Part shown: one piece after another, positions 29,053 to 37,787 of the stretch | Numbering within the stretch: position 1 is the stretch's first letter | How the letters are laid out: every line of letters begins with the position of its first letter | Source of the DNA: Actinacidiphila yeochonensis CN732 | GTDB lineage: Bacteria; Actinomycetota; Actinomycetes; Streptomycetales; Streptomycetaceae | Direction: 5' to 3' | NCBI RefSeq assembly: GCF_000745345.1 | Contig: NZ_JQNR01000005.1 | Location: forward strand, 1,798,001 to 1,862,000 | DNA length: 64,000 bases | The notes under the pieces: model-generated | Database searches by the model: none | Seen by the model: the letters and a program-made list of their open reading frames with translations, nothing else | Told to the model about the DNA's origin: nothing | Position numbers and translations under genes: made by a program

Positions 29053-29676
29053 CTACAGCTCCTCCCTCAACCGCGCCCAGGTGTGCGTGTCCAGCGCGTC
29101 GTAGGGGCCGATGCGGGAGAGTTCGACGCCGTCACGCCCGAACGCGACGACGACGGGCCGGTCGCGACCGCTGTCATGAGGAGACGTCCAGGCGGCGACG
29201 AGCCCGCGCTGCCCGGGGGGAGCGTCGATCCGGCGCTCGCCCACGAGGACGTGGCCCACCTCCGGCCCGAGGCGGAGTGTGACGCAGCCGATCCACGGGG
29301 CGGTGGCGATGGAACGTGGCGGGTCGAGGCGCCGGGTGAGGCTGAGCCCGCCTCCGCAGCCGCGGACCTCAAGCACGTCGCACAGGCCCGTACCGGCGTG
29401 AACGCCATCCGTGATGCCGCCCCCCAGCGATCGCCACTGCTCGTCGTACCACTCCAGGAGCGCCGTGTGCTCCCGCGCCCGCTCGGACTTCGGACGCCAC
29501 ACGCTCCAGACCGCTCCGACGCCCGCGGTGGTGTCGACATCGGCCGACACCACCGTCAGGACACGTCGCGGCAGCCACCGCGGCTGCGGGTCGGCGCCTG
29601 CCAGCACGCGCCTCACCATGCCGGGCAGAAGGGCATCCACCCAGCGCGCCACCCGTACGTCGCCTCCCCCTGGCAT
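29053..29676 (-). CDS. Hypothetical protein
   Basis: This 207-residue frame starts at ATG 29676 and ends with a Trp/Arg/Leu/Glu-rich helix (HTWARLREEL). No domain is recognised. Segments such as PVVVAFGRDGVELSRIGPYD and GHVLVGERRIDAPPGQRG read like real protein, with mixed amino acids rather than shadow-type Arg/Pro/Ala runs. The opposite strand is also open over most of it. No good ribosome site is seen. No membrane segment or signal peptide. Confidence 0.5.
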   Translation of the reverse strand: MPGGGDVRVARWVDALLPGMVRRVLAGADPQPRWLPRRVLTVVSADVDTTAGVGAVWSVWRPKSERAREHTALLEWYDEQWRSLGGGITDGVHAGTGLCDVLEVRGCGGGLSLTRRLDPPRSIATAPWIGCVTLRLGPEVGHVLVGERRIDAPPGQRGLVAAWTSPHDSGRDRPVVVAFGRDGVELSRIGPYDALDTHTWARLREEL

Positions 29677-29743
29677 ACGTCGGCGATACCCGGTGAGCTC
29701 GATCCGTAAGCGCCGGCCCGCAGCCGCCGGTGGACCGCCGCGG

Positions 29744-30604
29744 CTATCCGGCGAGCGCCGCCGCCACGGAGTCGCCGACCGGGGTGGTGGGGCGGCCGAT
29801 CAGCCGGGCGAGGGTGCCGCTGGTGCCGGCCAGCAGCCCGCGGCCGATCGCGCGGTCCACGTCCACCAGCACCTCGGCGAACGGCCGGGGCAGCCCGGCC
29901 CCGGCCAGGATCTCCAGGTGCTGCTCGGGCGGCACCTCGCGGTAGACGACGTCCCGCCCGGAGCGCTCCGCGACCAGCGCCGCGTACTCCGCGAAGCTCC
30001 ACGCGGTGTCCCCGCTCAGCTCGTACGCGGAGTTCTCGTGGCCCTCCTCGGTGAGCACGGCCGCCGCGGCGGCCGCGTAGTCGGCGCGGGCGGCGCTGGC
30101 GACCCGGCCCTCGCCGGCGCTGCCCACGACCGCGCCGTGCTCCAGCACGGTCGGCAGCTGGGCGGTGTAGACCTCGCTGTACCAGCCGTTGCGCAGGAAC
30201 ACGTACGGCACCTTCGAGGCGAGGATCAGCTCCTCGGTGGCCTGGTGCTCGCGGGCCAGCGCGAAGTCGGCGTCCGGGCCGCCGAGGACGCTGGTGTACG
30301 CCAGCAGCGCGACACCCGCCTCGCGGGCCGCGTCCACCACGGCGGTGTGCTGCGGGACGCGTCGGCCCACGTCGGCGCCGGAGACGAACAGCACCCGGTC
30401 GCCGGCCTGGAAGGCGGCCTTGAGCGTCTCGGGCCGGTCGTAGTCGGCCACCCGCAGCTCCACGCCCCGCGCGGCCAGGTCGGCGCCCTTCTCCTCGCTC
30501 CGGACCACGGCGGCGACGGCGTCCGGCGCGACCCCGCGCTCCAGCAGGTCGGCGATGACCAGCCGGCCCAGATGCCCGGTCGCTCCGGTGACGACGATGC
30601 CCAT
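29744..30604 (-). CDS. NmrA-like NAD(P)-binding oxidoreductase (quinone oxidoreductase 2 type)
   Basis: This 286-residue atypical short-chain dehydrogenase has the nucleotide-binding start MGIVVTGATGHLGRLVIADLL and blocks LAYTSVLGGPDADFALAREH and VFLRNGWYSEVY typical of QorB/YtfG-like NADPH:quinone reductases. ATG 30604 is chosen because the GxxGxxG motif then sits at the N-terminus and GGAG precedes it. An extra 23-residue leader from 30673 is unlikely. A 16-bp palindrome lies 77 bases upstream. Confidence 0.87.
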   Translation of the reverse strand: MGIVVTGATGHLGRLVIADLLERGVAPDAVAAVVRSEEKGADLAARGVELRVADYDRPETLKAAFQAGDRVLFVSGADVGRRVPQHTAVVDAAREAGVALLAYTSVLGGPDADFALAREHQATEELILASKVPYVFLRNGWYSEVYTAQLPTVLEHGAVVGSAGEGRVASAARADYAAAAAAVLTEEGHENSAYELSGDTAWSFAEYAALVAERSGRDVVYREVPPEQHLEILAGAGLPRPFAEVLVDVDRAIGRGLLAGTSGTLARLIGRPTTPVGDSVAAALAG

Positions 30605-30680
30605 GGTGAGTGCTCCGTTCTGCGGGTGGTGTACGGCCTGCGGCCGCCTGCCCGGCCACCGTAGCCCCGTCACTCACCAG

Positions 30681-30696
30681 GGGTAAGTACCTACCC
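30681..30696. promoter_or_regulatory. 16-bp near-perfect palindrome upstream of the NmrA-like gene (HxlR-like operator)
   Basis: GGGTAAGTACCTACCC differs from its own reverse complement at only one pair of positions. GTA-N6-TAC sites of this kind are bound by HxlR-type regulators, whose genes often lie divergent to NmrA/QorB-like reductases. No HxlR gene is beside it here, so a regulator would have to act from elsewhere. Confidence 0.45.
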
Positions 30697-30760
30697 TTTC
30701 GTGCGGTACGCACCTGGAGGTATGCAAGGAGGTCAGCGAGGTGCGGACGCGCCGACCGCC

Positions 30761-30803
30761 GGGGAGGGAGGGCGGCGCCGACCGCGCGCCGCCCTCCCTC
30801 CCC
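30761..30803 (-). terminator. Hairpin terminator after the KorB-like gene
   Basis: A perfect 18-bp stem (30761-30778 with 30786-30803) with a 7-base loop lies 15 bases past the 3' end of the minus-strand gene at 30818. G+C-rich, without a T-run. Confidence 0.8.
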
Positions 30804-30817
30804 GCGTACCGGCGGGC

Positions 30818-32020
30818 TCAGCCGGTGACGGTCCAGGTGTCGTTCCCGGCGAGGAGGGTGGCGAGGTCGCCGGGGCCCCGGGCGGTGGTGGCGTGGTGGA
30901 GCTGGGCGTTGAGGCCGTCGTCGTAGGTGGGGTGGTGGACGTCGCGGAGGACGCCGACGGGGGTGTGGCGGAGGGTGTGCGGGTCGGCGAGACGGGTGAG
31001 GGCGTAGGCGGTGGTGGGGTTGTCGGCGTGGGCGTCGTGGACGAGGACGCCGTCGGTGCCCTCGGTCGTGGTGTCGATGACGGTGAGGTCGCCGGTGGCG
31101 GGGTCGCGGACGACCCCCTTGTGGCCGAGCCCGTCGGGGCCGGGGGTGCCGAAGCGGATGGGCCGGCCGTGTTCGAGGCGGATGAGGGCGTCGGCGGCGG
31201 TGTCGCGGTCCTTGAGGGTGTCGAAGGCGCCGTCGTTGAAGATGTTGCAGTTCTGGTAGATCTCGACGAGGGCGGTGCCGTGGTGGGTGGCGGCCGCGCG
31301 CAGCACCGACTGGAGGTGGGCGCGGTCGGAGTCGAGGGTCCGGGCGACGAAGGTGGCCTCGGCCCCCAGGGCCAGCGACAGCGGGTTGAAGGGCGCGTCG
31401 ACGGAGCCCATCGGGGTGGATTTGGTGATCTTGCCGGTCTCCGAGGTGGGGGAGTACTGGCCCTTCGTCAGGCCGTAGATGCGGTTGTTGAAGAGCAGGA
31501 TCTTGAGGTTGACGTTGCGGCGCAGCGCGTGGATGAGGTGGTTGCCGCCGATGGACAGGGCGTCGCCGTCACCGGTGACGACCCAGACGCTGAGGTCGGG
31601 GCGGGACGCGGCCAGGCCGGTGGCGATGGCGGGGGCACGGCCGTGGATGGAGTGCATGCCGTAGGTGTTCATGTAGTAGGGGAAGCGGCTGGAGCAGCCG
31701 ATCCCGGAGATGAACACGATGTTCTCGCGGGCCAGGCCGAGTTCGGGGAGGAAGGACTGGACGGCGGCGAGGATGGCGTAGTCCCCGCAGCCGGGGCACC
31801 AGCGCACCTCCTGGTCGGACTTGAAGTCCTTCGTGCTCTGCGGGCCGGTCGCCTTCGGGATGAGCGTCAGCGCGGGCGCGTCGGCCAGGGCGCCCGCGGC
31901 GGGGCGGGCGGCGGCGCGGGGCCGGGCCGCGGCGGGCCTGCCGCCCTCGGCGTCAGGGGAGCCCAGGGCGGAGGCCGCGGCGGGGGCGGCCGGCGCTGCG
32001 GTGTCAGGCAGGTCAGGCAA
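30818..32020 (-). CDS. korB: 2-oxoacid:ferredoxin oxidoreductase, beta subunit (KorB-like)
   Basis: This 400-residue thiamine-diphosphate subunit has VRWCPGCGDYAILAAVQSFL and the TPP/Mg motif starting at VVTGDGDALSIGGNHLIHAL and ending in LLFNN. With the alpha subunit it oxidatively decarboxylates a 2-oxoacid, probably 2-oxoglutarate, to the acyl-CoA and reduces ferredoxin. TTG 32020 is chosen: it follows AAGGAGG by 6 bases and overlaps the alpha gene. The first 50 residues are Ala/Pro-rich. The KGOR assignment is by resemblance; pyruvate is possible. Confidence 0.9.
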   Translation of the reverse strand: MPDLPDTAAPAAPAAASALGSPDAEGGRPAAARPRAAARPAAGALADAPALTLIPKATGPQSTKDFKSDQEVRWCPGCGDYAILAAVQSFLPELGLARENIVFISGIGCSSRFPYYMNTYGMHSIHGRAPAIATGLAASRPDLSVWVVTGDGDALSIGGNHLIHALRRNVNLKILLFNNRIYGLTKGQYSPTSETGKITKSTPMGSVDAPFNPLSLALGAEATFVARTLDSDRAHLQSVLRAAATHHGTALVEIYQNCNIFNDGAFDTLKDRDTAADALIRLEHGRPIRFGTPGPDGLGHKGVVRDPATGDLTVIDTTTEGTDGVLVHDAHADNPTTAYALTRLADPHTLRHTPVGVLRDVHHPTYDDGLNAQLHHATTARGPGDLATLLAGNDTWTVTG

Positions 32021-33974
32021 GGTCGGCCTCCTTGGTGATGGCCTGGGCGAGGTGCTCGGCTTTGAAGGGGAGTCCGGTGACTTGGGTGATGGGGCGGGCG
32101 TCGACGAGGTAGGCGGCGCGGAGCTGGTGGGTGAGCTGGCCGAGGTTCATCTCGGGGACGAGGACGTGCCGGTAGGCGCGGAGGACCTGGCCGAGGTTGG
32201 CGGGGAAGGGGTTGAGGTGGCGCAGGTGGGCCTGGGCCACGTGGTGGCCCCGCTGGCGCAGCCGGCGGACGGCCGCGGTGATGGGTCCGTAGGTGGAGCC
32301 CCAGCCGATGACCAGGGTCGACGCGTCGCCGTGCGGGTCGTCGACGGCGAGGTCGGGGACGTCGATACCGTCGATCTTGGCCTGGCGGGTGCGGACCATG
32401 TGGTCGTGGTTGGCCGGGTCGTAGGAGATGTTGCCGGTGCCGTCCTGCTTCTCGATCCCGCCGATGCGGTGTTCCAGGCCGGGGGTGCCGGGTACGGCCC
32501 AGGGGCGGGCCAGGGTGGCGGGGTCGCGCAGGTAGGGCCAGAAGTCCTCGGTGCCGTCGCCGGCGGTGTGGTTCGGACCGGTCGCGAACTCCACCGGGAA
32601 CGCCGGGAGTTCCTCGGGTGCGGGGATGCGCCAGGGTTCGGAGCCGTTGGCCAGGTAGCCGTCGGACAGCAGCAGGACGGGGGTGCGGTAGGTGACCGCG
32701 ATCCGGGCGGCCTCCAGTGCGACGGCGAAGCAGTCCCCGGGGGTCGCGGGCGCCAGGACCGGCACCGGTGCCTCCCCGTTGCGGCCGTACATCGCCTGGA
32801 GCAGGTCGGCCTGCTCGGTCTTGGTCGGAAGGCCGGTGGAGGGGCCGCCGCGCTGGATGTCCACGACCAGCAGCGGCAGTTCCAGGGAGACGGCCAGGCC
32901 GATGGTCTCGGACTTGAGCGCCACCCCGGGGCCGGAAGTGGTGGTGACGGCGAGGGAGCCTCCGAACGCGGCGCCCAGGGCGGCGCCGATCGCGGCGATC
33001 TCGTCCTCGGCCTGGAAGGTCCGCACACCGAAGTTCTTGTGCTTGGACAGCTCGTGGAGGATGTCGGAGGCCGGGGTGATCGGGTAGGAGCCCAGGAACA
33101 GGGGTAGGCCGGAGCGGTCGCCGGCGGCGATCAGGCCGTACGCCAGGGCCAGGTTCCCCGAGATGTTGCGGTAGGTGCCGGGGGCGAAGGCGGAGGCGGC
33201 CGGGGCGACCTCGTAGGACACGGCGAAGGACTCCGTCGTCTCGCCGAAGTTCCACCCCGCCCGGTAGGCGGTGACGTTCGCCTGCGCGATGTCCGGCTTC
33301 TTCGCGAACTTCCCCCGCAGGAAGGCCTCGGTCGTCTCCGTGGGCCGGTGGTACATCCACGACAACAGCCCCAGCGCGAACATGTTCTTCGCCCGCTCCG
33401 CGTCCCTGCGCGCCAGCCCCGAACCCTTCAGCGCTTCCAACGTCAGCGACGTCAGGGGGACTTGGTGGAGGGTGTAGGAGTCCAGGGAGCCGTCCTCCAG
33501 CGGGCTCGCGGCGTAGCCGACCTTCGCCAGCGCGCGCGGGGTGAACTCGTCGGTGTTCACGATCACCGACGCCCCCGCCGGAAGGTCGGACAGATTCGCC
33601 TTCAACGCCGCCGGGTTCATCGCGACCAGCACGTCCGGGGCGTCCCCGGGGGTGAGGATGTCGTGGTCGGCGAAGTGGAGTTGAAAGGACGACACCCCCG
33701 GCAGGGTGCCTGCTGGAGCACGGATCTCCGCCGGGAAGTTCGGCAGCGTCGACAGGTCGTTGCCGAACGAGGCCGTCTCCGACGTGAACCGATCACCCGC
33801 CAACTGCATTCCGTCACCGGAGTCCCCGGCGAACCGGATCACCACCCGGTCCAGCCGGCGGGTCTCCTTGACGCTCGTGCGCTGCTCTCCCAGGACACCG
33901 GAGTGCACTGCCGGGGCCTCGGCCCCGGCGGACTCCTGTCCCTCGTCGATCGGGCTGCTGACCTGGCTGGTCAC
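32013..33974 (-). CDS. korA: 2-oxoacid:ferredoxin oxidoreductase, alpha subunit (fused gamma-alpha, KorA-like)
   Basis: This 653-residue subunit has an N-terminal gamma domain (VVIRFAGDSGDGMQLAGDRF) that contacts CoA. The alpha pyrimidine domain follows: LFLGSYPITPASDILHELS, FQAEDEIAAIGAALGAAFGG, TTTSGPGVALKSE. This is the standard two-subunit aerobic actinobacterial form without its own ferredoxin domain. GTG 33974 follows GAAGGAGG, and nine further upstream residues to 34001 are not needed. The 3' end overlaps korB by 8 bases. Reduced ferredoxin made here is a possible electron donor for the nearby second nuo set. Confidence 0.92.
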   Translation of the reverse strand: MTSQVSSPIDEGQESAGAEAPAVHSGVLGEQRTSVKETRRLDRVVIRFAGDSGDGMQLAGDRFTSETASFGNDLSTLPNFPAEIRAPAGTLPGVSSFQLHFADHDILTPGDAPDVLVAMNPAALKANLSDLPAGASVIVNTDEFTPRALAKVGYAASPLEDGSLDSYTLHQVPLTSLTLEALKGSGLARRDAERAKNMFALGLLSWMYHRPTETTEAFLRGKFAKKPDIAQANVTAYRAGWNFGETTESFAVSYEVAPAASAFAPGTYRNISGNLALAYGLIAAGDRSGLPLFLGSYPITPASDILHELSKHKNFGVRTFQAEDEIAAIGAALGAAFGGSLAVTTTSGPGVALKSETIGLAVSLELPLLVVDIQRGGPSTGLPTKTEQADLLQAMYGRNGEAPVPVLAPATPGDCFAVALEAARIAVTYRTPVLLLSDGYLANGSEPWRIPAPEELPAFPVEFATGPNHTAGDGTEDFWPYLRDPATLARPWAVPGTPGLEHRIGGIEKQDGTGNISYDPANHDHMVRTRQAKIDGIDVPDLAVDDPHGDASTLVIGWGSTYGPITAAVRRLRQRGHHVAQAHLRHLNPFPANLGQVLRAYRHVLVPEMNLGQLTHQLRAAYLVDARPITQVTGLPFKAEHLAQAITKEADLA

Positions 33975-34107
33975 GGAATCGATCCTCCTTCGAGGAGACA
34001 CGGCTCACCGGTCATCGTACGTCGGTAAGGGTGCCCTTCCCGGGAGGTCGGGGAATGTGGAACGCGCGTGTGCGCGGGCGCATACGGCCTCCGAGCAGGC
34101 CCGCGAA

Positions 34108-34141
34108 GCCGCCGTACTCCGAACGTGCTGAGTACGGCGGC
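34108..34141 (-). terminator. Hairpin terminator after the response regulator gene
   Basis: A perfect 12-bp stem, GCCGCCGTACTC with GAGTACGGCGGC, with a 10-base loop. It lies 89 bases past the response-regulator stop and upstream of korA, which reads on the same strand. Confidence 0.7.
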
Positions 34142-34229
34142 GTACCGCCGGACGGCGGCGGGGTGCGGTCGGAGTGCGGCCCGGCGGCGGCGGGGTGCGG
34201 CCGCACGCCGGGCTCCGGGCTCCGGGGGT

Positions 34230-34889
34230 TCAGGACCTCAGGTAGGTCAGCACCGCCAGCACCCGCCGGTGGTCGCCCTCGCTCGGCGCCAGCCCCAGCT
34301 TGAGGAAGATGTTGCTGACGTGCTTCTCCACGGCGCCGTCGCTGACCACCAGCTGCTTGGCCACCGCCGAGTTCGTCCGCCCCTCGGCCATCAGCCCGAG
34401 CACCTCCCGCTCGCGCGGGGTGAGCGCGGCCAGCACGTCCTGCTTGCGGCTGCGGCCCAGGAGCTGCGCCACCACCTCCGGGTCGAGCGCGGTGCCGCCC
34501 TCGGCGACCCGCACCACGGCGTCCACGAACTCCCGTACCTCGGCGACCCGGTCCTTGAGCAGGTAGCCCACCCCGCGGGTGCTGCCGGCCAGCAACTCGG
34601 TGGCGTACTGCTCCTCCACGTACTGCGACAGCACCAGCACGCCCACCCCCGGATACTCCCTGCGCAACTGGACGGCGGCCCGCACGCCCTCGTCGGTGTG
34701 CGTCGGCGGCATCCGCACGTCCGCGACCACGACGTCCGGCAGCGCGTCCTGCCCGGCGAGCTCCCGTACCGCCTTGATCAGCGCCTCGGCGTCGCCCACG
34801 CCGGCGACCACGTCGTGGCCCCGGTCGGTCAGCAGGCGCGTCAACCCCTCCCGTAGCAGTACCGAATCCTCCGCGATGACGACCCGCAC
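34230..34889 (-). CDS. NarL/LuxR-type two-component response regulator
   Basis: This 219-residue regulator has a receiver domain with the acidic pair in VVIAEDSVLLREGL and the phosphorylated Asp57 in VVVADVRMPP. A LuxR-type helix-turn-helix follows: LTPREREVLGLMAEGRTNSAVAKQLVVSDGAVEKHVSNI. GTG 34889 is chosen since GGAGG lies 5 bases upstream and the receiver then begins properly. The two sensor kinases beyond the next gene lack their own regulators, so it is the likely partner of one or both. Confidence 0.93.
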   Translation of the reverse strand: MRVVIAEDSVLLREGLTRLLTDRGHDVVAGVGDAEALIKAVRELAGQDALPDVVVADVRMPPTHTDEGVRAAVQLRREYPGVGVLVLSQYVEEQYATELLAGSTRGVGYLLKDRVAEVREFVDAVVRVAEGGTALDPEVVAQLLGRSRKQDVLAALTPREREVLGLMAEGRTNSAVAKQLVVSDGAVEKHVSNIFLKLGLAPSEGDHRRVLAVLTYLRS

Positions 34890-35205
34890 CCTGTCCTCCA
34901 CAATCCGGTTCCCCCGTGGCTCCCCCGCGGGAGACGACTTCCCTGCCGCTCCGGCCGACACCGGCCGGTACCAGCTCTCTCCGGCCGGCACCGCGCCCTG
35001 CCTGCGCCGACGCTCCGCCGGCGGCGCGTTCCCGCTCCGTTCCCGCTCCGTTCCCGCACCGTGCCGGCGCCGCGCCGACTCCTGCCGACTCTTCCAGCAT
35101 CCCAGCACCGGGGCCGTCGAGGGGAATACGGTTTGGAGGGCAAGGTTGCGCCCTAGGCGGCGGGTGGGCCTCTCCGCACCCGCGCCGTCCAGGAGAGGAG
35201 AGCGT
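34890..35205. other. Divergent promoter region, response regulator / quinone oxidoreductase-like gene
   Basis: No gene seen. It contains repeated CGTTCCCGCTC units around 35028-35062 and CTCCGGCCGGCACCG-type repeats near 34940-35000. No convincing promoter hexamers stand out. A frame on each strand is open across it, but both give low-complexity Arg/Pro/Gly sequences. Confidence 0.4.
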
Positions 35206-36162
35206 GTGCGCGCGGTCGGTTTCGACGTCGTCGACGGTCCCGAGGCCCTACGCCCGGTGGAGGTCCCGGCACCGGTGCCCGGCCCCGGGCAGGTGCTGGT
35301 CAGAGTCGCGTACGCCGGGGTGAACCATGGCGAGGCGCCGCACCGGCAGGGCCGGGGCGGGCAACCGGGCGGGTTCACCGTGCCGGGCCTGGAGGTGTCG
35401 GGCGAGGTCGCGGCGGTCGGGCCGGGCGTGGCCGAGCCGGCCGTCGGCGAGCCGGTGGCCGCCTACCTGCCGGACGGCGGCGGGTACGCCGAGTACGCCG
35501 TCGCGCCCGCCGCGTTCGCCTTCCCGCTGGACGGCATCCCGCTGCGCGACGGCGGCGGCGCGGGCCTGACGCTCACCACCGCCTACGGGGTGCTCGCCGG
35601 GGCCGCCCGGCTGGCCCCCGGCGACAGCGTGCTGATCCACGCGGCGGCCGGCGGGGTCGGCACGGCAGCCGCCCAGATCGCCCGGACGCTGGGCGCGTCC
35701 GCGGTGTACGGCACGGTGGGCACGCCGGAGAAGGCCGAGTACGCGAAGCGTTTCGGCTACGACGCCGTCCACCCGCGCGAGCGGTTCACCGGACAGCTGC
35801 CCGAGGTGGACGTCGTGCTCGACCCGGTGGGCGGCCCCACCCGGCTGGCCTCGCTGTCCGTGCTGGCCCCGTTCGGCCGGCTCGCCGTCTACGGCGAGGC
35901 GGGGCGCCACCCGGACCTGGCCCTGCCGCTGGAGCCGCTGTGGCAGCGGAACCGGTCGGTGGCCGGCTACCACATCGGCGACCTGGCCCGCCGGTCCCCC
36001 GGGACGGTCCGCGCGCACGCCCAGGCCGCGCTCTGCATGCTCGCCTCCGGGGCGATCCGGATCGACGTCACCGCGGAGCTGCCGCTGGCGGAGGCGGGGG
36101 CGGCCCACACGGCGCCGGCCGAGCGGCGCGGCACCGGCAAGACGCTGCTCCGGGTCGGCTGA
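35206..36162 (+). CDS. Zinc-independent quinone oxidoreductase-like protein (MDR family)
   Basis: This 318-residue medium-chain dehydrogenase/reductase has the GroES-like start with PGPGQVLVRVAYAGVNHGEA. The NADPH-binding block DSVLIHAAAGGVGTAAAQIA and VDVVLDPVGG follow. The zinc-ligand Cys set of alcohol dehydrogenases is absent, fitting NADPH:quinone reductases. GTG 35206 follows AGGAGAGGAG. It is the only plus-strand gene between the response regulator and the kinases. Confidence 0.88.
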   Translation: MRAVGFDVVDGPEALRPVEVPAPVPGPGQVLVRVAYAGVNHGEAPHRQGRGGQPGGFTVPGLEVSGEVAAVGPGVAEPAVGEPVAAYLPDGGGYAEYAVAPAAFAFPLDGIPLRDGGGAGLTLTTAYGVLAGAARLAPGDSVLIHAAAGGVGTAAAQIARTLGASAVYGTVGTPEKAEYAKRFGYDAVHPRERFTGQLPEVDVVLDPVGGPTRLASLSVLAPFGRLAVYGEAGRHPDLALPLEPLWQRNRSVAGYHIGDLARRSPGTVRAHAQAALCMLASGAIRIDVTAELPLAEAGAAHTAPAERRGTGKTLLRVG

Positions 36163-36190
36163 CGCCTCCCCGCCCCGGCTCCGCGCCGAC

Positions 36191-36280
36191 CTCCGGGCCG
36201 GTTCGGACCTCTGGGCCGGTTCGGACTTCCGGGCCGGTTCGGGCCGCCGGGCGGGTTCGGACTTCCGGGCCGGTTCGGGC
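36191..36280. repeat. 18-bp tandem repeat, five copies
   Basis: Five 18-bp units, for example CTCCGGGCCGGTTCGGAC and TTCCGGGCCGGTTCGGGC, run from 36191 to 36280 with 1-5 differences each. They sit between the convergent quinone-oxidoreductase-like and sensor-kinase genes. Confidence 0.7.
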
Positions 36281-36347
36281 CGCCGGCTCAGCCCGGGCCC
36301 GGCCGACCTGACGCCGGCAGGGCCCGGCCGGACGGCCCGGGTCCTGG

Positions 36348-37667
36348 TCAGGCCCGCCACGGCAGCTCCGCGGAGACCCGGGTCGGCCCGCCCACCGGGG
36401 AGTCGACGGCGAGCACTCCGTCGACCGCGTCGAGCCGCTCCGCCAGCCCGGCCAGCCCCGAGCCGGCCGCCGTCGAGGCGCCGCCGCGCCCGTCGTCCTG
36501 GACGGTCAGCATCAGCCGGTCCTCGACCTGCCAGACGTCCACCGCCGCCCGCGCCGCGCCGCTGTGCTTGCTGACGTTCTGCAGCAGCTCGGAGACGGTG
36601 AAGTACGCGATCCCCTCCATCGCCGGCACCGGGCGGCCCGGCAGGTCGACGGTGACCGTGACCGGGACGGTGCAGCGGGCGGCCACCGCCGACAGCGCCG
36701 GGCCCAGGCCGCGGTCGGTGAGGATCGCCGGGTGGATGCCGCGGGCGAGGTCGCGCAGCTCCTGGAGGGCGATCTTCACCTCGCCGTGCGCCTCCTCCAC
36801 CATCGCCGCGCCGGCCCGCGGGTCCTCCAGCAGCTTCTCCCTGGCCAGGCCGAGGTCCATGGCCAGGGCCACCAGGCGGGCCTGGGCGCCGTCGTGCAGG
36901 TCCCGTTCGATGCGGCGCAGGTCGGCGGCGGCCGTGTCGACGACCACGCCGCGGTCCGACTCCAGCTCGGTGACCCGGGTGTCCAGCCGGGACGGCCCGA
37001 GCAGCCCGCCGACCAGCAGCCGGCCGACGTGCCCCATGCCGCGCACCAGCCACGGCGTGAGCAGGACGGTCGCGCCGCCGGCGGCCACGCACAGCAGCAT
37101 GTCGAGCGGGGTGTGCAGCACCCAGCCGTGGCCGTGGCCGTCGCCGTACACCTGGATGCCGTTCTGGCCGAAGCAGACGGGGAAGACCCACCGCCACAGC
37201 GGGTAGGTCAGCAGCCCCCAGCCGTAGGCCAGGAAGGTCAGGGTCACGACGAAGGTGGCGATGCCCCAGGGGAAGAACAGCAGGCAGTAGAGGGCGTGCC
37301 GCCAGTTGACGCCGCTGCCCAGCTGCGCCCCCAGCCGGGCGAACAGGCCGCTCTTGCGGGCGTGTACCGGCCGCGGCTCGTCCACCTCCATCCGCAGCAG
37401 CCCGCGCGCCCGGGCCCGCTCCACGTACCCGACGGCCCGGCAGCCGGCCAGCGCCAGCGCCAGCACCGGCAGTCCGACGAACGTCACCAGCAGCCCCGCG
37501 CCGAGTGAGAACGCGACCACCGTCCAGACGAAGCCGATCAGGCACATCGGCAGGTTCAGCAGCACGTACCCGGTCTCCCGCCACGTGCGGGCCGCGAAGG
37601 GGGCACGCAGCACCGCCGGGCACCAGTGCGCCCGCTCTTCTCGCGGGTCGACAACGCCGTACGCCAT
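36348..37667 (-). CDS. Sensor histidine kinase (HisKA_3 type), copy 1
   Basis: This 439-residue membrane kinase has four or five hydrophobic segments in residues 30-210 forming a 'putative sensor'-type domain. The dimerisation/phospho-acceptor helix follows with His258 in RRIERDLHDGAQARLV, then the ATP-binding domain (ISEL-type LLQNVSKHS, DDGRGG, GSGLAGLAERL). ATG 37667 starts it. HisKA_3 kinases pair with NarL-type regulators such as the one at 34230. Its C-terminal half is nearly identical in DNA to the kinase at 37881, so the pair arose by tandem duplication. Confidence 0.92.
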   Translation of the reverse strand: MAYGVVDPREERAHWCPAVLRAPFAARTWRETGYVLLNLPMCLIGFVWTVVAFSLGAGLLVTFVGLPVLALALAGCRAVGYVERARARGLLRMEVDEPRPVHARKSGLFARLGAQLGSGVNWRHALYCLLFFPWGIATFVVTLTFLAYGWGLLTYPLWRWVFPVCFGQNGIQVYGDGHGHGWVLHTPLDMLLCVAAGGATVLLTPWLVRGMGHVGRLLVGGLLGPSRLDTRVTELESDRGVVVDTAAADLRRIERDLHDGAQARLVALAMDLGLAREKLLEDPRAGAAMVEEAHGEVKIALQELRDLARGIHPAILTDRGLGPALSAVAARCTVPVTVTVDLPGRPVPAMEGIAYFTVSELLQNVSKHSGAARAAVDVWQVEDRLMLTVQDDGRGGASTAAGSGLAGLAERLDAVDGVLAVDSPVGGPTRVSAELPWRA

Positions 37668-37757
37668 GGTGGGAACCGTCCTCTCCGGGCCGATCTGGTC
37701 AGGTTTCCAGCCTGCCGTCGCGCGGGCGCACGCCCCATGGTGCGGATCGGCCTCTTC

Positions 37758-37779
37758 GGGGTGGGGTAATCCCCACCCC
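37758..37779. promoter_or_regulatory. 22-bp palindrome upstream of sensor kinase 1
   Basis: Perfect 9-bp arms GGGGTGGGG and CCCCACCCC flank TAAT, about 91 bases upstream of the kinase ATG. The same left arm and centre occur at 39278-39295 upstream of the second kinase, in similar flanks (CAGCCTGCCGTC and a CATGG element). Shared position and sequence point to a common operator, perhaps for the paired response regulator. Confidence 0.5.
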
Positions 37780-37787
37780 TGGGCTTC

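Noticed and set aside
29083..29709. A 208-codon plus-strand frame opposite the hypothetical gene at 29053-29676
   Set aside because: The minus-strand product has a more protein-like composition. Neither has a domain, so this is a weak preference.
30701..32038. A 445-codon plus-strand open frame antisense to the korB-like gene
   Set aside because: Its translation is almost only Gly/Val/Ala/Glu/Asp, while the minus strand encodes a clear TPP enzyme.
34579..35205. Longer start for the quinone oxidoreductase-like gene at 34579
   Set aside because: It would overlap the response regulator on the other strand and add low-complexity sequence. GTG 35206 has a strong ribosome site.
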